In this document: piece by piece, positions 1-6,320 of the stretch
How positions within the stretch are numbered: position 1 is the first letter of the stretch
Layout of the letters: each line of letters starts with the position of its first letter
From: an uncultured Lachnospiraceae bacterium
GTDB taxonomy: Bacteria > Bacillota > Clostridia > Lachnospirales > Lachnospiraceae
Length of the DNA stretch: 11,437 nt
Direction of reading: 5' to 3'
NCBI GenBank assembly: GCA_934370915.1
Contig: CAKRNI010000070.1
Location: 1 to 11,437 of the forward strand
Made by a program: the position numbers and the translations under genes
The notes under the pieces: generated by a model
Seen by the model: the letters and a program-made list of their open reading frames with translations, nothing else
Databases searched by the model: none
What the model was told of the DNA's origin: nothing

Positions 1-491
1 TTCGCGTAGCAGGCCGCGATATTGTTCCAGACCTTTCCCCGGAAATCCCCGGAGAGATGGCGTCCGGCCCCGTCTAAGATCTGCTCGTAGATCGTGACCG
101 CTTTTCCGAAAAGATCCAGATCATAGAAATAATCTGCGCGGCGCTTCTCGTACTCCTCCTCTGAGAGTTTTTTCAATCCATTCACGGTCTGTCGGTAAGC
201 CGCCTGCTCCTTCGGAGTATAGTAATTGCATTCCTTGAGGATCAGGTACAGGATCTCCTCCGTTGCCCCGTGGCTGTCCATCCATTTTTCCACCCGCTCC
301 GCGAGAAACGGCATCCGGAGCTCGCTTCTTAAAAACTCAGTCAGGCGTTTGTCAATAAAGTCCTCCAGCACCAGCAGCGGATTGTTGTAGATCACATAGC
401 AGAGCTCCTGGGAGGAGTAGATATGGATCCCAAGATCCTCGATATAAAGCGGAACCGTTACCGGCTCCTGTCTGCAGAGAATCAGGCTCAT
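1..491 (-). CDS. TPR-like hypothetical protein, third gene of the DUF5717/DUF5716 operon (C-terminus cut by window edge)
   Basis: I do not recognise a named family for the N-terminal part. The ATG at 491 overlaps the stop of the upstream gene as ATGA and is preceded by a strong AGGAGGTGA ribosome binding site, which fixes the start and implies translational coupling. The visible 163 residues begin MSLILCRQEPVTVPLYIEDL. The first 50 residues or so mix short strands and helix (LGIHIYSSQELCYVIYNNPLL). The rest is charged and helical. From about residue 115 there is a TPR-like helix pair: YEKRRADYFYDLDLFGKAVTIYEQIL followed by VWNNIAACYA, with the usual Ala, Tyr and Leu spacing and a WNN start to the next helix. 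No signal peptide or membrane segment is visible, so it is probably cytoplasmic. The gene continues beyond the left edge. TPR helices usually bind other proteins, so a role as partner of the two preceding gene products is a reasonable inference, not a demonstrated function. Confidence 0.85.
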   Translation of the reverse strand, partial: MSLILCRQEPVTVPLYIEDLGIHIYSSQELCYVIYNNPLLVLEDFIDKRLTEFLRSELRMPFLAERVEKWMDSHGATEEILYLILKECNYYTPKEQAAYRQTVNGLKKLSEEEYEKRRADYFYDLDLFGKAVTIYEQILDGAGRHLSGDFRGKVWNNIAACYA

Positions 492-1714
492 AATGTCACC
501 TCCTGACGGACCACCATGTCCGTCTTCGGGAACAGTTCCCCAAATCCCTGATCCGTGAGCTTGACCGCCATCGTCTTCTCATCTAAGAATCCCACAGCCA
601 CCCGGATCTTCGTCGTCTTATTCGGGCGCTCCGGAAATCCCTCCAGAGGGATCTTCACAGTCTTTTTTTTCTTTGGCTCCTGCTGCGGTGTGATCGTAAA
701 GCAGATCTCCTTCTCTCCGTCCGGGATCACTTCCACCACACTTCTCGCCTCGTACCAGCTCTCACCGGCGGAGGCCAGACTGATCTCCGTCTTTGCATCC
801 CGCTTCATAACCTCCAGGGAGACCGTGGACTTTAATTTTCCCTCGCAGAGACATACAAAGGATCCGGAACCGTTCTCATTTAAGTAATCCTCAGCCTTCA
901 TGGCAGCTCCCTTCGCGAAGATGGCCGTCTCCACAAAGACTCTTCTCCGGTTACAGATCTGTTTCATAAATTCCGGCGCCCAGTCGGTTCTCGCGAAACC
1001 TTTTCCCGTCAGGAAGATCGAGGAAAAGATCTTTTTCTGTAAAAACCGCTCTCCGCAGGCACACAGGATCTTGTCTGCCATCTTTGCCCCGGAGCCTGTA
1101 TCGAGAACGCTGAGGCTGAAGCCCTCTTCCAGCTCCTCATGCTCCGCGATGGCTGTCATCTGGCGCGGTCCTCTCGTGACCTTCAATTCATAGTAGCGCA
1201 GGTCCTCATCGGATAATGAGAACATGCCAACCTGGCCGCCCCAGACATCTCTTCTCTGGTTCAGCACATAGTAGACGAAGCATTCCGTGTGGCTTGCGAT
1301 ATGGACATTTCCTCTCGGGATCCCAAGGGCTTCCACACTGGCCGTGAGTCCCTCCAAAAGCTTCATCTCCATGTTTTTCAGGCTGATGACCAGCTCGTCG
1401 ATCTTCTGTCCGCCATACTCCGCGCGCACCATGGCGAGGATACTGCCTAAAAATCTCTGCAGCAGTTCCATTCCGCCGTACTTTACGCCTCCGATGGTGG
1501 ACGTTCCTTCTTTTGCCGCCAGGCTTAAAAGCTTGTCAACAATGACTCCCTCGCCCACCAGCGTATATTTATATGCATCTTCCCCCACATACCACTCTTC
1601 CGCGGATTTTTTTCTGCAGATGACGGTCGGGAGCATCCACGCCTCCTCACGGCCCAGAACAGCCGCCTGGGTGTAGGTATCGCAGAGGTCGATGCCAACG
1701 ATCAGTTTCTCCAT
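488..1714 (-). CDS. DUF5716-like protein with degenerate Hsp70/actin (ASKHA) fold
   Basis: A 408-residue protein laid out like a short DnaK. Residues 4-20 match the phosphate-1 strand-loop (LIVGIDLCDTYTQAAVL), keeping D9 but with C11 and D12 in place of the Gly-Thr of DnaK. Residues 162-177 occupy the phosphate-2 position but read FSLSDED where chaperones have D-L-G-G-G-T. Residues 233-240 (IFLTGKGF) match the adenosine motif with the second Gly replaced by Lys, and 264-272 (AIFAKGAAM) resembles the connect-2 helix. Residues 354-396 resemble the end of an Hsp70 substrate-binding beta domain (IPLEGFPERP, then TKIRVAVGFLDEKTMAVKLT), and the chain stops before any helical lid. From memory this is the DUF5716 type, an assignment that needs an HMM check. 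The start has a GAGGA site about 7 bases upstream and lies 13 bases after the DUF5717-like stop; the end overlaps the next gene by 4 bases. Nucleotide binding may be lost or altered. Probably cytoplasmic; biological role unknown. Confidence 0.88.
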   Translation of the reverse strand: MEKLIVGIDLCDTYTQAAVLGREEAWMLPTVICRKKSAEEWYVGEDAYKYTLVGEGVIVDKLLSLAAKEGTSTIGGVKYGGMELLQRFLGSILAMVRAEYGGQKIDELVISLKNMEMKLLEGLTASVEALGIPRGNVHIASHTECFVYYVLNQRRDVWGGQVGMFSLSDEDLRYYELKVTRGPRQMTAIAEHEELEEGFSLSVLDTGSGAKMADKILCACGERFLQKKIFSSIFLTGKGFARTDWAPEFMKQICNRRRVFVETAIFAKGAAMKAEDYLNENGSGSFVCLCEGKLKSTVSLEVMKRDAKTEISLASAGESWYEARSVVEVIPDGEKEICFTITPQQEPKKKKTVKIPLEGFPERPNKTTKIRVAVGFLDEKTMAVKLTDQGFGELFPKTDMVVRQEVTL

Positions 1715-1727
1715 TTATTTGTCCTCA

Positions 1728-4700
1728 TTATGCCAGACGGAACAGTTTTTTCGCGATCTGACTGTCCGTCACATATTCTGTCATGCTTTCTTTTAATTTC
1801 CGGTCGTCCTTCATTCCGAGATAGAGGTTCATGGCATTTAAAGCCGTGAAGCGGTTTCCCTTGTCCCCCGTTGCCGGTTCGCTGCAGGTCACTTCGCCCT
1901 CCGCCTTTTTCACCAGTCTGCCGTCCTCATTCTCCCAGATCTCGTACTCCATGATCTCGCCGTCAAACAGGAGTTTCTGGCGCACATAGATCCCTTTATA
2001 GACCATGTTCATCTCTTCCTCATGGAACTCTTCCTCGTCCGGAAGGATCCGGATCTTTAAGATCGGCCTTCCGTCCGGCCGTCCATGGTACTCGATGATC
2101 TCCTTATCCATGACCTCGCCCGGCATATCCACATATTTCGCAAGATCCTTGTACCACGCGAATACCATACCTCTGGCGGAAAGGATATCCATCATCCGGG
2201 AGAGCAGGGTCTTCTGCTCCTCAGTGATCTGTGCCAGAGTCGAATAAAATTTCGCCAGCGCCAGAAGATAGATCTCCGGCACCTTCCGAAGCTCCATACC
2301 GTGGATCGCGCCCTCCAGATAAGCGAATACCTTATCCCCCGGGACTGTGTCACGCAGGAAGTATTCCGTACACTTCACCGTAAAGTACGCCTTCACAATC
2401 ACATCGCTGGTCTCTTTTCTCGACGCGTAAAGATCAAATACCGTGTCCATATGCTTCTCACAGCCGGAGAACAGACACTGGGCCAGCAGGCGCTCCTCAA
2501 GGTCGTATGTCTCCACATGGGTCTTCACGGCTTCCGCAAGGATCCTGAACATGGATTCCCCGCTACCGTTATAATGCTCGCAGAGATAATCCAGGATCAC
2601 GCTGTCCCCGTGTCCGTCTGAAAATACACGCCCCGCAAGGTGGAGGAGCAGGTCATCCTCCTCGAACATCCGGTCTAAGATCAGCTGGGATACCAGAGCC
2701 GCGAGACGTTTCACACGGATCTGCTCCTCGCCGAACTCCCTTATCATCTCGTATGCCTGAACCATGTAATTCTGGACGATCAGTGTCTCGCAGACATCCA
2801 CACGTTCCGGTCTGGAGAGCGTCCTCTTGTCAAGCTTTAAGAGGTACGCTCCGCCCTCCGCATCCATGGCTTCATCGTCGCCTAAAAGCGCCGCGCGGTA
2901 GTAGGAAATGATCCTCGTCAGCATTTTCTGCTGGTAGGCCGGCTTCACCGGAAGTGTATCCAGAGCAGTCTCGATCCCGGTCACATCTTCCTTCTCAAGG
3001 TCCTTTTTCTCCATGATCTCCAGACACGCCTTCATCTTTAACATCGGGTGGTCCGGGTACATCTCAAAGCATTTTTCTTCCAGTTCCTTTTCATCGAGAA
3101 CCGGCTCCTTCGTATATTCCACATCCATGTACCGGTTTCCGAAGGTATCCTGGAACATAATCACACTGTCCTCAAAGAACAACGGCACATAGGCGGTCTG
3201 ATTCTGCAGCGGGTAGGCATCCTCACCGGTCAGGATCTCGTTGGAAACGATCACATACTTCATCGCCGCATCCTTCACCTGGATCCGGTTTGCCTTTAAG
3301 ATACCGGGCAGCACCCGGGCCACCTGATTATCGATCATATCGCGGTAGATGATATGCTTGTAGATCACCGCCAGTCTCCTGTTGATCCGGGACTCAAAAA
3401 GCTGCTCCATGGCAAACTTTTCCATCTCCCGCTCATACTTTTTATAGAGCGGATCGTCCTGCGGAATATAGGCCGCCACATTGGCATAGAGAGCTGCTCG
3501 GCTCTTCTGGTCCAGATGGGCGCTCTCATAGGAGAAGTAAAGCAGGACCTGACGCGGCATCATCTTATCATAATCCTCCGGCAGTGCGTAGAGGAAATAT
3601 TCGTAGATTCTCGTGAGGCTGATCTCCTCATTGATTCCCTTCTCATACCAGGAAAAGCTCTCTTTTCCGCGGGCATTTCCCTTAATTAACAGACAGCACA
3701 CCGCCGTCAGCATGTCCTTTTCCGGATACTTCTCATAGAGCTTCGCGAGCAGGCGGTAATACAGGCGGTGGAAAAATTTCGCTCCCGGTGCCAGCACGCA
3801 GATCCGCTCCGCCAGCTCCTGCCCCACAAGGCCATTCATGACTCCGTAGTAGAGGGCATGGATCTCAAAGGCATCCATTGTCTTTAAGAGTTCCGGATTC
3901 TTCCCGAAGAGACGCACCGTCTCAATATAGAGGAACGGGCTGCGGCAGCCGTTCTTAAACTGCATCTTAAAGCTCTCCGCGAGGGCTTCCTCCTCCTCGT
4001 ACATCTCCGGCAGCATCTTTAACTGTAAAAGCTGCAGGTAGAACCGGCCGTTGACGTCCTCCAGCTTTTTCCTGAATAGGCGTACCACAGCGTCCTTCTT
4101 CTCCTCGTCCGGTTCCAGACGGTACTGCAGGTACTGGTAATAGCAGTAGAGGGTTCCGATCCGGTCTCTGAGGGCAGAGACAGTATCCCACGCATCGTCC
4201 AGACATAAAGCCGCCTGATCCGGTCTCTCCGCGTCCAGATAAGTCTCTGCCTGCAGGAGGGACAGGATCACAGAGCCGCCGTTTGCGCCGCGGATGGCAT
4301 CCAGCTCATTCTGGATCTTTCCGAGGACAGCTTTTTTCTCATAGAGACCGCTCTCGTAGGCCTCACGGAGCTTCATGTACCGGCAGACACCCGCTTTGCT
4401 GATCTCACCCTCAGCGCGCTTTCTATCCGGCTCCTCTCCCATAGCCTCGATCCGGATCACGGTGTCGCCGTGGACGGTAAGAAGGCGGATCGCGCCGAGG
4501 TTCTTTCCCTTATGCATCCTCTCCGGGTGGATCCTGAACCGCAGATCCAGACGGTCCTCTTCGAAATCCGCCTGAGTGATGACCTTCTTCGGGATCTCGA
4601 TGAAATCGCCGTCAGCGCGGACCTCCATGTAGAGATAGCCCCAGGTATTTTTCCGCAGGACGACCTTGTCATTTACGATATCCTTCGGCTTGTCATAGAC

Positions 4701-5300
4701 CTTCTTTGCCGTGGATAAGGTCAGCTCGATGGGTTCCTTCACTCCCGTCGCCAGAAAGAATTCCTCCAGGGCATTCTGGCGGTTTCCGTGTCCCCTTAAG
4801 CCTTCATAGATCGTGCGGATCCGCAGATCCTTAAAAAGCGGCGCTTCCGTAAAATCCCGGTACTCCATGAGGCGCAGCGCCAGTTCCATATCCTTTTTCG
4901 CCAGTTCCACAAAATCATCCATAGATTTTAATGTGGACAGGACACGGACAGACTCGATCATTTCCACACGAAAAAGAAAAGGAACCTCCAGTTCTCCGCT
5001 GTTTGTGACAAGCGTGAAGTTTCCCTTGATCAGGTCTCCGTTCTCGCACCAGGAGGTGTCGACTTCGTAGACAATATGGTTTCTCAGGCCCCCGAAGGCG
5101 TTCTTTAAGATCTTCACGCGGCTGTGGCTTGAGTAGGCAAGGCCTTTGATATATAAATTGTTCTCACTTGCTAAGTATAGCTCTCTTTTATAAACCGTAT
5201 CGCTCCCAAGAGTCTCCTCGACCTTCACAGGATCCAGAAACAGCTTCGGCATCTCCGCGTCCACGATTCCTCTGGAGAGGCGCATGATCCGTTCTCTCAT
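1728..5300 (-). CDS. DUF5717-like large helical-repeat protein (1190 aa)
   Basis: First gene of the left operon and its largest. The ATG at 5300 has AAGGTGA 8 bases upstream. The N-terminus shows two beta-rich stretches that look like Ig-type sandwiches: about residues 48-113 (ending in FTLVTNSGELEVPFLFRVE) and about 212-287 (ending in IRLLTVHGDTVIRIEAMG), joined by a helical segment at about 125-185. From about 295 to 1065 the sequence is almost wholly helical, with TPR-like or alpha-solenoid spacing of Leu, Ala and Tyr, for example around 345-395. A C-terminal beta domain follows at about 1079-1140 (ILKIRILPDEEE, MVYKGIYVRQKLLFDGEIMEYEIWE). No signal peptide, membrane segment or enzyme motif is visible. 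Length and layout fit my memory of DUF5717 proteins of Lachnospiraceae. The shape suggests a cytoplasmic scaffold for the Hsp70-like and TPR proteins encoded next, but this is inference. Confidence 0.88.
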   Translation of the reverse strand: MRERIMRLSRGIVDAEMPKLFLDPVKVEETLGSDTVYKRELYLASENNLYIKGLAYSSHSRVKILKNAFGGLRNHIVYEVDTSWCENGDLIKGNFTLVTNSGELEVPFLFRVEMIESVRVLSTLKSMDDFVELAKKDMELALRLMEYRDFTEAPLFKDLRIRTIYEGLRGHGNRQNALEEFFLATGVKEPIELTLSTAKKVYDKPKDIVNDKVVLRKNTWGYLYMEVRADGDFIEIPKKVITQADFEEDRLDLRFRIHPERMHKGKNLGAIRLLTVHGDTVIRIEAMGEEPDRKRAEGEISKAGVCRYMKLREAYESGLYEKKAVLGKIQNELDAIRGANGGSVILSLLQAETYLDAERPDQAALCLDDAWDTVSALRDRIGTLYCYYQYLQYRLEPDEEKKDAVVRLFRKKLEDVNGRFYLQLLQLKMLPEMYEEEEALAESFKMQFKNGCRSPFLYIETVRLFGKNPELLKTMDAFEIHALYYGVMNGLVGQELAERICVLAPGAKFFHRLYYRLLAKLYEKYPEKDMLTAVCCLLIKGNARGKESFSWYEKGINEEISLTRIYEYFLYALPEDYDKMMPRQVLLYFSYESAHLDQKSRAALYANVAAYIPQDDPLYKKYEREMEKFAMEQLFESRINRRLAVIYKHIIYRDMIDNQVARVLPGILKANRIQVKDAAMKYVIVSNEILTGEDAYPLQNQTAYVPLFFEDSVIMFQDTFGNRYMDVEYTKEPVLDEKELEEKCFEMYPDHPMLKMKACLEIMEKKDLEKEDVTGIETALDTLPVKPAYQQKMLTRIISYYRAALLGDDEAMDAEGGAYLLKLDKRTLSRPERVDVCETLIVQNYMVQAYEMIREFGEEQIRVKRLAALVSQLILDRMFEEDDLLLHLAGRVFSDGHGDSVILDYLCEHYNGSGESMFRILAEAVKTHVETYDLEERLLAQCLFSGCEKHMDTVFDLYASRKETSDVIVKAYFTVKCTEYFLRDTVPGDKVFAYLEGAIHGMELRKVPEIYLLALAKFYSTLAQITEEQKTLLSRMMDILSARGMVFAWYKDLAKYVDMPGEVMDKEIIEYHGRPDGRPILKIRILPDEEEFHEEEMNMVYKGIYVRQKLLFDGEIMEYEIWENEDGRLVKKAEGEVTCSEPATGDKGNRFTALNAMNLYLGMKDDRKLKESMTEYVTDSQIAKKLFRLA

Positions 5301-5307
5301 ATATTTT

Positions 5308-5314
5308 TCACCTT
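5308..5314 (-). promoter_or_regulatory. Ribosome binding site of the DUF5717-like gene
   Basis: Minus-strand AAGGTGA, 8 bases before the ATG at 5300. It decides the start at 5300 over the in-frame ATG at 5285. Its TGA is also the stop codon of the possible 38-codon leader ORF, an arrangement that would couple the two if the small ORF is translated. Confidence 0.7.
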
Positions 5315-5424
5315 ATATTTATAATCCGATTATGTACGAAGGCTGCAGGTTCCGCCAACGCTTCCAATTCCGCATTGTACGAACCAGCTGCCAGCCTGTA
5401 CTTTCTTATGGTCATCGCAGACAT
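5308..5424 (-). CDS. Possible 38-codon leader ORF ahead of the DUF5717-like gene
   Basis: An ATG at 5424 (second in-frame ATG at 5415) opens a 38-residue frame starting MSAMTIRKYRLAAGSYNAEL and ending FVHNRIINIR. It stops at a TGA that lies inside the ribosome binding site of the downstream gene. It sits entirely downstream of the candidate promoter at 5458-5486, so it would be on the operon mRNA. Against it: the upstream site is weak (AGGT about 9 bases away), the peptide matches nothing I recognise, and the same DNA forms a 52-base imperfect hairpin that could by itself explain any conservation. It could be a leader peptide, a translational coupler, or chance. Confidence 0.22.
   Translation of the reverse strand: MSAMTIRKYRLAAGSYNAELEALAEPAAFVHNRIINIR
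5321..5333 (-). other. 13-bp dyad before the DUF5717 ribosome binding site
   Basis: The minus strand reads ATAATC-G-GATTAT, two perfect 6-base arms around a single central base, ending 7 bases before the AAGGTGA site. As DNA it looks like a small operator half-site pair; as RNA it could only form a weak AU-rich 5-bp hairpin. The pattern is plain in the sequence; a function is inference. Confidence 0.4.
5333..5383 (-). repeat. Spaced direct repeat TTCGTACA
   Basis: TTCGTACA occurs at 5383-5376 and again at 5340-5333 on the minus strand, 43 bases apart. Similar AT-containing bases ending in CGGA follow each copy: ATGCGGA after the first, TAATCGGA after the second. The two copies fall in different frames of the possible leader ORF, so the repeat is not a product of repeated codons. 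The spacing is close to four helical turns, as for a pair of protein-binding sites. Two copies of an 8-mer remain weak evidence. Confidence 0.35.
5341..5392 (-). other. 52-base imperfect hairpin in the DUF5717 operon leader
   Basis: On the minus strand the arms GGCAGCTGGTTC (5392-5381) and GAACCTGCAGCC (5352-5341) pair at 10 of 12 positions, with A-A and T-T mismatches. Inside, after a 4x4 internal loop (GTAC opposite GGCG), AATGC and GCGTT pair as five more base pairs, including one G-T wobble, around a 10-base loop. There is no T-run after it, so it is not an ordinary intrinsic terminator. It starts about 60 bases after the predicted transcription start and ends about 27 bases before the ribosome binding site, the usual place for a 5' regulatory structure. 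It matches no riboswitch class I recognise. Confidence 0.45.
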
Positions 5425-5457
5425 ATGCTCAGACCTGCTGATTTATTACGTGGTATC

Positions 5458-5486
5458 ATCATAGCACATTTCCTGATCAAATTCAC
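5458..5486 (-). promoter_or_regulatory. Candidate extended -10 promoter for the DUF5717/DUF5716 operon
   Basis: The minus strand carries TATGAT (5463-5458) preceded directly by TGC, giving an extended -10 element. A poor -35 (GTGAAT, 5486-5481) lies 17 bases upstream. Transcription would start near 5451 and give a leader of about 150 bases. A second, weaker option is CATAAT just upstream of 5327 with TTGGCG 18 bases before it; it would give a very short leader. Confidence 0.42.
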
Positions 5487-5527
5487 TACAAATTTCGACC
5501 TTTTTCATATGATGGAAGAAAAAGGGC

Positions 5528-5556
5528 TTGAATACCGCTGTGGAAACCTGTAAAAT
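5528..5556 (+). promoter_or_regulatory. Sigma-A-type promoter for the DUF4364-type gene
   Basis: TTGAAT (5528-5533) and TAAAAT (5551-5556) are separated by exactly 17 bases, close to the vegetative consensus. Transcription would start near 5563 and give a 5' leader of about 126 bases. The -35 is about 41 bases from the candidate minus-strand -35, so the two promoters are divergent and non-overlapping, and one regulator bound between them could affect both. Confidence 0.6.
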
Positions 5557-5634
5557 AGATGTATTCGCAGTGATGATAAGGGTTTGCCCGGGTTCTGTTT
5601 AAAAGACCGGTTCCGCCTGATCACCACATTCCGT

Positions 5635-5657
5635 GTAACTGTGCTTTTCACCGTTAC
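5635..5657 (+). promoter_or_regulatory. 23-bp inverted repeat before the DUF4364-type gene (possible operator or leader hairpin)
   Basis: GTAACTGTG (5635-5643) and CACCGTTAC (5649-5657) flank CTTTT. Eight of nine arm positions pair, the only mismatch being T-C at position 6. The repeat ends 15 bases before the AAAGGAG ribosome binding site and is about 72 bases after the predicted transcription start. The length and symmetry suit a dimeric winged-helix protein, so autoregulation is plausible. As RNA it could form a 9-position stem with a 5-base loop near the ribosome binding site. The nearby T5 run starts 7 bases later, which argues against a standard terminator. Confidence 0.5.
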
Positions 5658-5688
5658 CAATGATTTTTCGCCAAAGGAGCCTACGTGT

Positions 5689-6210
5689 ATGTTATCTGAT
5701 CCGATCACGCTCTACAAACTTATGATCCTCTACATGCTGGACCACGTCAATTTTCCCCTGACAAACTCCCAGCTCACGGATTTTTTCCTGGATCACGAAT
5801 ATACGACATACTTTACGCTCCAGCAGGCGCTAAACGAACTGAAAGAAGCGGGGCTGATCCGGATGGAATCCACCCACAACTCCTCCCGCTATGAGATCAC
5901 CAAAGAGGGCGATGACACTCTCTCCTTCTTCGGAAACAACATCTCCCCGGCGATCATCGAGGATATTGACAGCTACTTAAAGGAGAACAAATTCCGTCTC
6001 AGAAACGAGGTCGGCGTCATCTCCGATTTCTATAAATCCACAAATCAGGACTATATCGTCCACTGTGAAGTCCGGGAAGGCAAATCTGTCCTCATCGGCT
6101 TCGACCTCTCCGTCCCCGACAAGGATCAGGCTGAGACTATGGCCAGCCACTGGAAGGAGCGGAGTCAGGATATCTACGCTTATGTGATGAAGACCTTGAT
6201 GAAAGGTTAA
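5689..6210 (+). CDS. DUF4364-type winged-helix putative transcriptional regulator
   Basis: A 173-residue protein that looks like the DUF4364 family. The ATG at 5689 has AAAGGAG at 5673-5679 with a 9-base gap; the frame stays open 35 codons further upstream, but that part has no ribosome binding site and covers the inverted repeat, so I reject it. Residues 6-80 form a winged helix: TLYKLMILYMLDHVNFPLTN, a second helix (SQLTDFFLDHEY), a likely recognition helix (TLQQALNELKEAGLI, 43-57), and a wing (SSRYEITKEGDDTLSFF). Residues 87-173 are an alpha-beta domain of unknown ligand or partner, with an ISDFY-to-VLIGFDLSV strand region and a final helix. It is transcribed divergently from the DUF5717/DUF5716 operon and convergently with ysxC. 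DNA binding is inferred from fold; its target, perhaps its own promoter or the divergent operon, is not shown. Confidence 0.9.
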   Translation: MLSDPITLYKLMILYMLDHVNFPLTNSQLTDFFLDHEYTTYFTLQQALNELKEAGLIRMESTHNSSRYEITKEGDDTLSFFGNNISPAIIEDIDSYLKENKFRLRNEVGVISDFYKSTNQDYIVHCEVREGKSVLIGFDLSVPDKDQAETMASHWKERSQDIYAYVMKTLMKG

Positions 6211-6258
6211 GATATGCGTTTTGAAGTCTGCCTCCGGCAAATTTTCTTAACGTACGTG

Positions 6259-6305
6259 AAAACGGCACCTGCCGCAGTAAAAATTCTGCGGCAGATGCCG
6301 TTTTT
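6259..6305. terminator. Bidirectional intrinsic terminator between the DUF4364-type gene and ysxC
   Basis: AAAACGGCA (6259-6267) pairs with TGCCGTTTT (6296-6304), and inside it TGCCGCAG (6270-6277) pairs with CTGCGGCA (6286-6293). A 2x2 mismatch lies between the stems and the loop is 8 bases. T5 follows on the plus strand, and the A-run on the other side becomes a T-run on the minus strand. It lies 48 bases after the plus-strand gene and 16 bases after the end of ysxC, so it can serve both. Confidence 0.9.
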
Positions 6306-6320
6306 CAGTACTTCTGAAAT

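Larger units (their letters stand above)
5301..5688. other. Divergent intergenic control region
   Basis: This 388-base stretch has no convincing full-size gene. From left to right it holds the ribosome binding site and dyad of the DUF5717 operon, the 52-base hairpin and TTCGTACA repeats within a possible small leader ORF, the candidate minus-strand promoter, the plus-strand promoter, and the 23-bp inverted repeat before the DUF4364-type gene. The TA-rich middle (about 5490-5525) includes TTTTTC and GAAAAA arms at 5501-5506 and 5518-5523 lying between the two promoters. Confidence 0.7.

Noticed and set aside
2085..2621. 178-codon plus-strand frame inside the DUF5717-like gene
   Set aside because: Antisense shadow of a long, well-supported gene; composition typical of reverse-strand frames.
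5501..5523. TTTTTC and GAAAAA arms as a terminator or operator between the divergent promoters
   Set aside because: The arms are simple T and A runs with an 11-base gap and no GC stem; likely just AT-rich promoter spacer.
5284..5553. 89-codon plus-strand frame across the divergent intergenic region
   Set aside because: It begins inside the DUF5717-like gene on the other strand, has no ribosome binding site, and crosses the candidate promoter and hairpin. The peptide has no domain-like pattern.
5584..5688. 35-codon N-terminal extension of the DUF4364-type protein
   Set aside because: No ribosome binding site precedes it, while ATG 5689 has an excellent one; the family normally begins near S-D-P-x-T-L-Y-K.
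5505..5708. 67-codon minus-strand frame overlapping the DUF4364-type start
   Set aside because: It is antisense to the plus-strand promoter and gene start, its peptide looks random, and it lacks a ribosome binding site.
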